Notes under the pieces: model-generated
The model's database searches: none
Seen by the model: the letters and a program-made list of their open reading frames with translations, nothing else
What the model was told of the DNA's origin: nothing
Translations under genes and position numbers: made by a program
DNA from: Plantactinospora alkalitolerans
GTDB lineage: Bacteria; Actinomycetota; Actinomycetes; Mycobacteriales; Micromonosporaceae
Length of the DNA: 56,541 nt
Direction of reading: 5' to 3'
Assembly: GCF_015690345.1 (NCBI RefSeq)
Contig: NZ_JADPUN010000428.1
Span: forward strand, 1 to 56,541
In this document: in pieces, positions 34,496 through 41,615 of the stretch
How positions within the stretch are numbered: the first letter of the stretch is position 1
Layout: each line of letters opens with the position of its first letter

Positions 34496-35502
34496 GTGTT
34501 CTGCCCTCCGCTCAACGCCAACCGCACTCCGCCGTTGGCGACGCTGCGTTCAAGCGCGTGCAGCACCCGCAGGTCCCGCAACGCGCGGGGGATGCTCACC
34601 TCGGCCGGCACCGGAGCCCCGGCTGCGCTGGCGGCGAAGGTCCGGTACTGGGCGACGTACGGGTCCACCGGCTCCGGCCGCAGCCAACGCCGTCCCTGCT
34701 CGTCGCAGACCAGTACCGAGCCGCCGGAGTTCATCGCCCACGAGTCCCGGACCACCGCCAGGCCTCGCTCGCAGACGACCGTGTACCGCGAGACACCGCC
34801 GCCGGGCGACTCGGCGAACGACGACTCCAGTTGGAGCCGTAGCCCGTCGCCGAACCACAGGGTCGCCTCCACGTAGATGTCGGTCCGCACCGGGTCGCCG
34901 CCCGGATAACCGGTGGCGCGGCAGGCCGTCGGCGGCACGCCGAACACGTCCACCGCGGTCAGCAGCGGATAGATGGCGAGGTCGCCGAGGCAGCCGAGTC
35001 CGCTGTCGGCGCGACGGTTGCGCCAGTCGCCCTGGCGGTGTCCGAGATGGCTGGCGGTGATCGACCGGGGTATGCCGAGTCGTCCGGACCGGACCAGTTC
35101 GACGACGGCCCGGTTGTAGGCGTTGTACCGGGACATGTAGCCGACCATCGCCGGCGCCCCGGAGGCCATCGCGGCCCGGAGGATCCACTGCCCGCCGTCG
35201 ACGGTGTCGGCCAGTGGCTTCTCGACCAGGGTGGGGAGGCCTCGGGCCAGGGCTCGGCAGGCGAACTCGGCGTGCCGCCGGTTGGGGGTGGCCACGTGCA
35301 CCCCGTCCAACGGGGTACGCAGGAACTCGCGGGCGTCGGTGCCGCACCAGGCCTCCGGAAATCGGGTCGCCACCACGCGGAGCGCCTCGGGGTCCTGGTC
35401 CAGTACGGCGGCCAGCCGCAGGTCGTCGGCTTCCGCGATCGCGGGCAGCAGCGACTCGCGGGTCAGGCACCCGGCGCCCACGATGCCGATCCGGAACGTC
35501 AT
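34492..35502 (-). CDS. Gfo/Idh/MocA-family oxidoreductase (operon gene 3)
   Basis: This 336-residue dehydrogenase has RIGIVGAGCLTRESLLPA (Rossmann), VHVATPNRRHAEFA, the LVEKPLADT motif (Lys about 95), MVGYMSRYNAYNRAV and DLAIYPLLTAVDVFG. It belongs to the same superfamily as operon gene 5 but is clearly divergent, so the two probably act at different carbons or in opposite directions (oxidation, then reduction). ATG 35502 overlaps the SIS-protein stop (ATGA), and its own stop overlaps the TIM-barrel start. No extra domains. Confidence 0.88.
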   Translation of the reverse strand: MTFRIGIVGAGCLTRESLLPAIAEADDLRLAAVLDQDPEALRVVATRFPEAWCGTDAREFLRTPLDGVHVATPNRRHAEFACRALARGLPTLVEKPLADTVDGGQWILRAAMASGAPAMVGYMSRYNAYNRAVVELVRSGRLGIPRSITASHLGHRQGDWRNRRADSGLGCLGDLAIYPLLTAVDVFGVPPTACRATGYPGGDPVRTDIYVEATLWFGDGLRLQLESSFAESPGGGVSRYTVVCERGLAVVRDSWAMNSGGSVLVCDEQGRRWLRPEPVDPYVAQYRTFAASAAGAPVPAEVSIPRALRDLRVLHALERSVANGGVRLALSGGQNT

Positions 35503-37007
35503 CGGGCATCTCCCGTTCCACCGGAGCCGACGCCACGGGTCCGGGCGGCACCGGACGTGTCCGGGCACCAGTCCAGCAACAGGCTGCGGGGGGCGAGCGA
35601 GGCGTGGGTGGCGCCGGCTATGGCGTCCAGGGTGTGCCGTTGCGCGGTCAGCGCGCCGTCCAGCGCCGGATCGCCGGTGACCGCCGGGCGGACCGGAGCG
35701 AGCAGCACCGCCACGCCGACCGACGGGGTGTGCCAGACGAGTTGGTACGAGTGGTGGTTCCAGGTGCTGCCCTCGTGCACCTCGACGGACCGGTCGAGCC
35801 GCTCGGCCAGCCGACCGGCGGGCACCGCCGTCGACAGGCCGCCGCCGTACCCGACGACGTGTACGGCGGTCAGGTCCGGTCGTTCCGCCAGCCATCCCGC
35901 GAGCACGCCGACCAGTTCGTCGACGCTGCCCACCACCCGGCCTCCGCCGGGGCGGTCGGCGGCGGTCGGCGCCAGGGGCATCAGCCGCTTGTAGCGGTTC
36001 ACCGCGTCGTGGGTGGCGAAGCGGAGTCCGTGCCGGACCGCCACGCAGGCGACCAGGGCGGCGACGGCGTAGCTCGCGGCCATGGCGGCGGCGACCGCTC
36101 CGGCGGGTCCGCCGGCCGGACGCAGCCCCGAAATGCCCTCGGCGACGTCGACGACCACCTCTCCGGCAGCGGCGGCCGGGCCGGGAAGTTCCGCCATGGC
36201 CACGTCCGGCCACGGCCGGAACCGCTCGGACTTGCCGCCCCAGCCCTGCCGGGCGGCCTGGAGGGTCCAGAGTCGCAGGCCGGGGCCGGATCCGCGCGGC
36301 AACCGGAAGACCACCCGCGGTCCTCCGGTCGCCGGGAAGCGGCGGGACTCCTCGCCGGCCCACTCCCCGATCGCCCGGGTCGCCGTCGCGAACTCCCGGT
36401 ACGCGTCGGAGAACCCTGGCCAGCAGAGCATCCGGGCGGCGAGCAGCGCCGGTCGGGAGAGCGGAGTGCCGTAGAGGGCCACCTGGTCACGGGCGCCGGT
36501 CAGGGACAGCGCTCCGTCGCGTTCGGACAGCCAGACCGGTGCCGCACCGCCGACCCGGTGCCAGGCCACCGCGAGCGTGGCGGCGAGCAACCGGGTCTCC
36601 CGGGTACGCCCCGACGCGCTGATCGCGAAGCCGGTGGTGGATCCCGTCGTACCCATCTGGGCCAGCACCCGTTGGGCGGCGCTCGGATCGAGGGTGTCCA
36701 GCACCCAGACCGTGGACTGGCCCGGCAGCGCCTCGCAGACGGCCCGCAGGCCGAAGGCCCAGCCGCCGGTGCCGACGAACACCGCCCGGCGGCAGCCCCG
36801 CAGCGGCGCCCCACCGGTGCGGGCCCCGACCAGGCGGGACACGACCGGCCAGGACGGGGCGTGCACCCAGCCGAGCCGGGGCACCCCGGCCAGGCTGGCC
36901 AGTGCGGCGACGGTTCCCGCCGGTCCGTGCCGTTCACCACGGGCCGCCGCGCGGACGTACGCCCAGACTTCGGCTCCGCTCGGCTCCGACCGTCGTACGC
37001 CGGTCAC
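35499..37007 (-). CDS. SIS-fold phosphoglucose-isomerase-like protein (operon gene 2)
   Basis: This 502-residue protein has the layout of glucose-6-phosphate isomerase: AVFVGTGGWAFGLRAVCEAL (GPI 'GIGGS' position), VWVLDTLDPSAAQRVL, FAISASGRTRETR (SIS phosphosugar loop, ISxSGxTxET) and a second SIS half with GYGGGLSTAVPAG and SVEVHEGSTWNHHSYQLVW. Several canonical GPI catalytic residues are not recognisable, so it may be a specialised aldose-ketose isomerase or a phosphosugar-binding partner. The start is placed at GTG 37007 because it shares bases with the upstream stop (GTGA), as at all other junctions of this operon; a GTG 13 codons earlier would overlap 43 bp. It probably supplies or processes a sugar phosphate for the cyclase. 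Confidence 0.78.
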   Translation of the reverse strand: MTGVRRSEPSGAEVWAYVRAAARGERHGPAGTVAALASLAGVPRLGWVHAPSWPVVSRLVGARTGGAPLRGCRRAVFVGTGGWAFGLRAVCEALPGQSTVWVLDTLDPSAAQRVLAQMGTTGSTTGFAISASGRTRETRLLAATLAVAWHRVGGAAPVWLSERDGALSLTGARDQVALYGTPLSRPALLAARMLCWPGFSDAYREFATATRAIGEWAGEESRRFPATGGPRVVFRLPRGSGPGLRLWTLQAARQGWGGKSERFRPWPDVAMAELPGPAAAAGEVVVDVAEGISGLRPAGGPAGAVAAAMAASYAVAALVACVAVRHGLRFATHDAVNRYKRLMPLAPTAADRPGGGRVVGSVDELVGVLAGWLAERPDLTAVHVVGYGGGLSTAVPAGRLAERLDRSVEVHEGSTWNHHSYQLVWHTPSVGVAVLLAPVRPAVTGDPALDGALTAQRHTLDAIAGATHASLAPRSLLLDWCPDTSGAARTRGVGSGGTGDAR

Positions 37008-39154
37008 GGCGAACCTCGGTCCCACGTCCACGCCGGTACGGCCCACTCCGCCGACCCCGAGCGCGAGTCCGACTCCGAGTCCGAGTCCGACCCCGAGCGC
37101 GACCCCGAGTCCGCTTCCGGGCCTGCCGGCGCGGGCGGCGTCCCGGTCGCCAGGGCACGCAGGGCCGCCCAGGCCCGGTGCAGGTCGGCCGCGCCGATCT
37201 CGTCGATCGAGTCGACGAACCCGCCCAGCCCGATTCCGATCGGTACGGCCAGGTGCAGTTCACCGCCCTTGTGCGGCAGTACGTGGGTCCGCAGCGCCCG
37301 CCACAGCTCGTCGGCCGCACAACAGTCGTCGTACGTCGGCAGTCCGATCCGGCGGAGCAGCGTCTCGGCCCGCTCGGCGACGGCCAGGGGCAGCCGGCCG
37401 GCGCTGACCCCGAGCCGGCAGGAGAGCGCCATCCCGATCGCGACCGCCTCGCCGTGCCGGAGCCGGTAGTCGGACCGCTCCTCCAGGACGTGGCCGAACT
37501 CGTGGCCGAAGTCCGCCAGCCGGCGCAGCCGCCGCTCCCAGGGGTTCTCCTCCAGCTCGACCAGCATCGCCGCGACGGCGCGTCGGAGCACCTCGTCGAG
37601 CACCGGGGCGCCGTCCGGGGTCCGCAGTGCGTGATGGTGCTCCTCGACCAGGGTGTACAGCCGGGCGTCCCGGACCAGCGCGATCTTGACTATCTCGGCC
37701 AGCCCGCACCGGAACTCGGCGTCGGGCAGGGTGGCGAGGAATCCGGGGTCGCAGAGGCAGGCCATCGGTGCGTGGTACGCGCCGAGCAGGTTCTTCCGCC
37801 CGTCCAGGTCGACGCCCACCTTCAGTCCCACGCCCGCGTCGACGAGTCCGACCAGGGTGGTCGGGATCCGCAGGTAGGGCGTGCCGCCGGGATGGCAGGC
37901 GGCGACGTACCCGACCAGGTCGAGCACGGTGCCGCCGCCGACGGCGAGGATCCGGTCGTCCGGGCCCAACCGCATCCGCTGGGCGGTCCGGAGCAGTTCC
38001 TCGGCCGCGTCGAGGGTCTTCCCCCGGGGCGAGCTGCGTACCGGCAGCACCGTGAAGCCGCCGAGCCGGCCCCGGCGGGACCGCGCGGCCAGGGTGCGCC
38101 GGGTGGCGCCGGTGACCTCGGCGGAGTAGTCGTCCACCACCGCCAGCACCCGGGCACCGGCCGGCAGGTACGCCGAGAGTGCGGGGTTGTCGGGGTCGAG
38201 AACTCCGCTGGCGAACGTGACCTGGTAGGACACCTCACGGATCTGGTACGCCCGGACCGATGTCAGGATCGACGCCCGCGCCGGGGCCGGGAACGACACC
38301 CGCATCGGGGCCGGGATCGAGGCCGGTGTCCGGACCGGCTCCGGCTCCGGCGCCGTCGTCGGCGGCGGTTGCCAGACCCGGTGGTCGCCGGGGCCGTACC
38401 GGCGCAGCAGCCGGGTCACCGCGCCCAGCGCCGCGCGCCGGAGCACGGACGGCCGCAGCCGGTCCGGACCCCGGTCCAGCTGATCGGCGAGTACGTCGTC
38501 GAAGCTGGCGAGGTGGCGCAGCGCCCATTCCTCGTCGGGGCGTACCGGGCCGCTGTCGCCGAGCAGCCTGTCCACGTCGACCACCACGAACGGGTCCCGC
38601 CCGGCGGCGGCGATCGCGGGATCACCGGCCACCGTACGGGCGTCCCAGTGCAGGGACGCGAGCAGCGCAGGCAGGTCGTCGTGCACCCGCACCGCGTGGG
38701 CGTAGCGGCGGTACATGGCGGCGGCGAGCGCGGTCGTGGCGGTCGACTCGGTCCCGGCGATGGACAGGAACGCGTCACGGCGGCCGAGCCGGTCCGTCAC
38801 GGCGGCCCGGACCACCGCCCGGATCGGGTCGGCGCCGGACAGCCCGGTCAACGTCCGGCCGTCGACCGTCCGGTGATGGTCGAGCGCACCCCGGTCCCGC
38901 CAGTGGTCGAGGTAGGTGGCGAGTCGCCGCCCCTGCTCCGGACGGTCGCAGACGGCGAGGATCCGCCGGGCCCCGCCGAACGCCCGCAGCAGGGTGGGGT
39001 TGCCCGGACTGAACAGGTTCCGCCGCATCCGCAGTTCGAAGATGTCGATCAGTTCGGCCCGGAACGAGTCCTTGAGCCCGGGCCCGGATCGGGCGGCGGG
39101 GCGGGGAACGTCGTGGCTGGGGCCCGGAACCGTGACCGGGGTTGTCGTCGGCAT
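37004..39154 (-). CDS. Tandem sugar phosphate cyclase (EEVS/DHQS superfamily), degenerate N-terminal copy plus intact C-terminal copy (operon gene 1)
   Basis: This 716-residue cytosolic protein is far longer than a single cyclase (about 350-410). Residues 310-690 form a complete cyclase: VGGGTVLDLVGYVAA (Gly406-408, NAD), RIPTTLVGLVDAGVGLK, GRKNLLGAYHAP, GLAEIVKIALVRD (Glu487, Lys490), DFGHEFGH (His551, His555) and RHGEAVAIGM (His567), with metal ligands in place. VDAGVGLK, RKNLLGAYHAP and DFGH resemble 2-epi-5-epi-valiolone synthases rather than dehydroquinate synthase. Residues 35-255 are a second, decayed copy: FLSIAGTESTATTALAAAMY aligns with the NAD loop and PALLAS with the GLVDA region, but the Glu/Lys and His ligands are gone and its C-terminal part is missing. 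A Pro-rich linker joins them, and the tail is Ser/Asp/Glu-rich. ATG 39154 has no strong ribosome-binding site. Confidence 0.85.
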   Translation of the reverse strand: MPTTTPVTVPGPSHDVPRPAARSGPGLKDSFRAELIDIFELRMRRNLFSPGNPTLLRAFGGARRILAVCDRPEQGRRLATYLDHWRDRGALDHHRTVDGRTLTGLSGADPIRAVVRAAVTDRLGRRDAFLSIAGTESTATTALAAAMYRRYAHAVRVHDDLPALLASLHWDARTVAGDPAIAAAGRDPFVVVDVDRLLGDSGPVRPDEEWALRHLASFDDVLADQLDRGPDRLRPSVLRRAALGAVTRLLRRYGPGDHRVWQPPPTTAPEPEPVRTPASIPAPMRVSFPAPARASILTSVRAYQIREVSYQVTFASGVLDPDNPALSAYLPAGARVLAVVDDYSAEVTGATRRTLAARSRRGRLGGFTVLPVRSSPRGKTLDAAEELLRTAQRMRLGPDDRILAVGGGTVLDLVGYVAACHPGGTPYLRIPTTLVGLVDAGVGLKVGVDLDGRKNLLGAYHAPMACLCDPGFLATLPDAEFRCGLAEIVKIALVRDARLYTLVEEHHHALRTPDGAPVLDEVLRRAVAAMLVELEENPWERRLRRLADFGHEFGHVLEERSDYRLRHGEAVAIGMALSCRLGVSAGRLPLAVAERAETLLRRIGLPTYDDCCAADELWRALRTHVLPHKGGELHLAVPIGIGLGGFVDSIDEIGAADLHRAWAALRALATGTPPAPAGPEADSGSRSGSDSDSESDSRSGSAEWAVPAWTWDRGSP

Positions 39155-39425
39155 CGACTCAGGCCGGTGTCGGCCGGGAGCGGGAGCGCCGCAGCAGGTC
39201 GACCGGCACCTCAGATGGTCGACACTGGGCGAACCGGAACGAGCGAACCATCTCAATCCCGTGCCGGATAACCGGGCGTCCGCCGTCGTCAACTATTTGA
39301 TCGCCATTGGTCCGGAGAAACCCCCCGGGGCATGCCAAAACAAACCGGGACACGGACATGCCACCCCCTGCCTTTCCCCTCGTCGGGTGCATTGCCCGTT
39401 CGGATCGATATTGACTCAATACGAT

Positions 39426-39442
39426 TTAACGACAATCGTCAA
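39426..39442. promoter_or_regulatory. Inverted repeat TTAACGA-N3-TCGTCAA
   Basis: A 7-bp dyad with one mismatch and a 3-bp centre lies in the leader of the cyclase operon, 20 bp downstream of the LacI-type operator, in a locally AT-richer patch. It could be a second operator. 39155-39425 is otherwise featureless leader; no small gene is supported there. Confidence 0.4.
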
Positions 39443-39461
39443 GAGGTGGACCAAGATCAGA

Positions 39462-39511
39462 TGGACGCGCTCCCATGACGTACCGTACGAGCCTGTCGGC
39501 CGTCCTGGCAA
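39462..39511 (-). promoter_or_regulatory. Promoter and LacI-type operator of the cyclase operon
   Basis: On the minus strand TTGCCA (39511-39506) and TACGGT (39487-39482) are 18 bp apart. Six bases further, 39475-39462 reads TGGGAGCGCGTCCA, two mismatches from TGGGAGCGCTCCCA. The geometry copies that of the GH9 and DUF6071 promoters, so the same LacI-family repressor probably controls all three. The operon leader is about 320 nt. Confidence 0.72.
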
Positions 39512-39574
39512 GGCGCTCAAGCTCAGCGAGGTCAACAGGTCCGCTGTTGCCCCCACTGATGAAGGACGATATTT

Positions 39575-39598
39575 TACTGTGGGATGTTAGCGCTCCCA
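39575..39598 (+). promoter_or_regulatory. Plus-strand -10 box with LacI-type operator, no full gene behind it
   Basis: TACTGT (39575-39580) is followed after 4 bp by TGTTAGCGCTCCCA (39585-39598), two mismatches from the CebR-type palindrome. This looks like the promoter of a carbohydrate gene, yet only a 33-codon frame follows (39635-39736) before the truncated kinase. Confidence 0.55.
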
Positions 39599-39634
39599 CC
39601 CACCGGTCCCAACCCAGGAGTCACGGGGCGAAAA

Positions 39635-39736
39635 ATGGTTTGGTCCAGCACGTTGAGGTCTGTCCTATCGCTCGTACGCCGCCTGATCCGGCGTCGTCGA
39701 CGGGGCCACCCGCGCGACCCCTTTCTCTACAAGTGA
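39635..39736 (+). pseudogene. 33-codon frame, possibly the stub of a deleted gene
   Basis: ATG 39635 opens MVWSSTLRSVLSLVRRLIRR and ends DPFLYK. A GGAG lies 15 nt upstream, too far for a good ribosome-binding site. The basic, mildly hydrophobic start could be the beginning of a signal peptide. Placed behind an operator-bearing promoter and before a kinase that has lost its own N-terminal part, it is best read as a deletion stub, though a real small peptide cannot be excluded. Confidence 0.35.
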
Positions 39737-39832
39737 ACGACGACGCCATTCGGAAAATCGGCATGCCGTCCCGCCCCGGACCCGACCGCCGCACTCCCGG
39801 CCGGAGTGGCCCGACGGCATAGCATCGGGCGG

Positions 39833-40462
39833 GTGGCCAGCGACCCCGTTCCCGGCGAACCCGATCCCCGGCTGCACCGGCCCCGGATCGTCACCCTGGC
39901 CGCGCTGGTCGGCACCCTGCTGACCGGTCTGGCCATGCCGGCGATCGGCCTGCACCGGGAGTCCGATCCGGACCGGACGCTGCTCGCGCCGGTGGACGCC
40001 GCACGTGCCGGCCGGGAGGCCGCCGAGGTACAACGGCTGGCCCTCTCGGCCCTCACCGAGGTACGCGAGGCGGTGCACGGGTGCCGGACCGTCGACCTGC
40101 GGGACCAGCTCACCGCGACCGCGCAGGTGCTGCGCTCCTCCGGCGTACGGTGCACGGTCGACCAGCCGGACGAGGAGGTGCCGCTGGAGGCCGCGAGCCA
40201 ACTGGTTCCCGTCCTGCGGGAGGCCAGCACCAACCTGTTGCGGCACAGCCGGGCCAACTGGTGCAGGATCGAGCTGCGACGGGACGGCGGAAGGATCCGG
40301 ATGACGGTGTCGAACGACGGGGTGGGACCGGCCGAACCGGACCGGCACAGCTTCGGGCTGCGCGGGCTCGCCGAGCGGCTGACCGACGCCGACGGGACGC
40401 TCCGGACCACCCACGACGACGGCGTGTTCACGGTCGAGGCCACCGTACCGACCGCGCGATGA
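39833..40462 (+). CDS. Truncated DesK-type histidine kinase lacking the H-box
   Basis: This 209-residue protein has one hydrophobic helix (about 20-40) running straight into the second DHp helix (QRLALSALTEVREAVHG), then a complete HATPase_c domain (LVPVLREASTNLLRHSRA N-box, SNDGVGP, FGLRGLAERL). The first DHp helix, which should carry the phosphoacceptor His (ERxRIARxLHD), is missing. It cannot autophosphorylate in the usual way. GTG 39833 follows TAGCAT by 7 nt, a leaderless start; GTG 39806 is an alternative. ATGA overlap with the response regulator gene shows it was once a normal pair. Confidence 0.75.
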   Translation: MASDPVPGEPDPRLHRPRIVTLAALVGTLLTGLAMPAIGLHRESDPDRTLLAPVDAARAGREAAEVQRLALSALTEVREAVHGCRTVDLRDQLTATAQVLRSSGVRCTVDQPDEEVPLEAASQLVPVLREASTNLLRHSRANWCRIELRRDGGRIRMTVSNDGVGPAEPDRHSFGLRGLAERLTDADGTLRTTHDDGVFTVEATVPTAR

Positions 40463-41064
40463 TCCGGGTCCTGCTCGCCGACGACGAGGAACTGATCCGG
40501 GTCGCGGTGGCCGCCCTGCTCGATCTGGAGGCCGACCTCGAGGTGGTGGCGCAGGCGGCCGACGGTCGGGCCGCGGTGCGGGCGGCTCTGGCGCACCGAC
40601 CGGACGTGGCGGTCGTCGACCTGGAGATGCCGACGCTGGACGGCCTGGCGGTCACCGCCGAACTCGCAAGGGCACTTCCCTCCTGCGCGGTGGTGATCCT
40701 GACCGGCCGGGGACGGCCGGCGCACCTGCGCCGGGCCCTCACCACGGGGGCCTGGGGCTTCCTGGCCAAGGGCGCGCCCGGCGGCGCGCTCGCCGACGTC
40801 ATCCGGCGGGTGCACGCAGGTGCCCGGTACGTCGACCCGACGCTGGCGGCGGAGGCCCTCGTCGCCCCCGAGTGCCCACTGACCCCGCGCGAGCTGGAGG
40901 TGCTGCGGCTGGCCGGCACCGACACGCCCGTCGCGGTGGTGGCTCGGCGCGCGCAACTCTCCCAGGGGACCGTCCGCAACCACCTGGCGGCGGTGGTCGG
41001 CAAGCTCGGCGTGGCCACCCGCGCGGAGGCACATCGGACCGCCCTCGACAACGGGTGGCTGTAG
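40459..41064 (+). CDS. NarL/FixJ-type response regulator
   Basis: This 201-residue regulator has a receiver domain (VLLADDEELIRVAV; phosphoacceptor Asp54 in AVVDLEMP; Thr and Lys positions in ILTGRGR and FLAKGAP) and a C-terminal LuxR helix-turn-helix (LTPRELEVLRLAGTDTPVAV, LSQGTVRNHLAAVVGKLG). ATG 40459 overlaps the kinase stop by 4 nt. All receiver residues are intact although its partner kinase is truncated, so it may work unphosphorylated or with another kinase. Confidence 0.9.
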   Translation: MIRVLLADDEELIRVAVAALLDLEADLEVVAQAADGRAAVRAALAHRPDVAVVDLEMPTLDGLAVTAELARALPSCAVVILTGRGRPAHLRRALTTGAWGFLAKGAPGGALADVIRRVHAGARYVDPTLAAEALVAPECPLTPRELEVLRLAGTDTPVAVVARRAQLSQGTVRNHLAAVVGKLGVATRAEAHRTALDNGWL

Positions 41065-41108
41065 AACGTCAGGGCCCCCCTCGCGGGCGAGCCGGCCCAG
41101 CCCATCGC

Positions 41109-41552
41109 TCAGTAGGAGCGGGCGCGGGTGGGCGTCACCCGGATCACTGTGGAGAAGTCCGCGAAGGTCTCCTCGGGCGTCACGCCCGCCCACCGCATCG
41201 ACTCCAGGTGCTTCTGCACGTAGCCGGAGATCTCGTCCTCGCGGAGCGGCGCGGGCTCACCCGGCGGCGCGGGATCCAGCTCGGCGACGCCCTCGATGGT
41301 GAGGACGCTGAATTCCTCCGCGTCGCCGTCGAGATCCAGGTGCAGCGCCACTCTGGGGTTGTCCCGCAGGTTGCGGACCTTCGCTATCCCGGGCTTGCTG
41401 ATAATCAGAAACCTCGCACCGTCCCACACGTAGCCCACCGGTGACGTCTGGGGCTGCCCGTCGGGGTTGACGGTGGTCAGCCAGATGACCGTCTCGTCCC
41501 GAAGTCGTTGCTCGGCGCGGATACCTGCCTCGGTTCCGAGGTGGGGAAGCAT
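41109..41552 (-). CDS. PPOX-class F420-dependent oxidoreductase (TIGR03667-like)
   Basis: This 147-residue split-beta-barrel flavin/F420 enzyme has VIWLTTVNPDGQPQTSPVGY, FLIISKPGIAKVRNLRDNPR and ALHLDLDGDAEEFSVLTIEG, the pattern of Rv3369-type actinobacterial proteins, with ATPEET-like helix near the end. It should reduce a small substrate with F420H2 or bind flavin; substrate unknown. It is convergent with the response regulator gene and divergent from the Hsp70 gene (63 bp apart). Confidence 0.87.
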   Translation of the reverse strand: MLPHLGTEAGIRAEQRLRDETVIWLTTVNPDGQPQTSPVGYVWDGARFLIISKPGIAKVRNLRDNPRVALHLDLDGDAEEFSVLTIEGVAELDPAPPGEPAPLREDEISGYVQKHLESMRWAGVTPEETFADFSTVIRVTPTRARSY

Positions 41553-41615
41553 CCACGCAGTTTATTGGGAACCGCTCGATTCTCGGTGCGGCGCGGCTCC
41601 CGTACGGTGATATCC

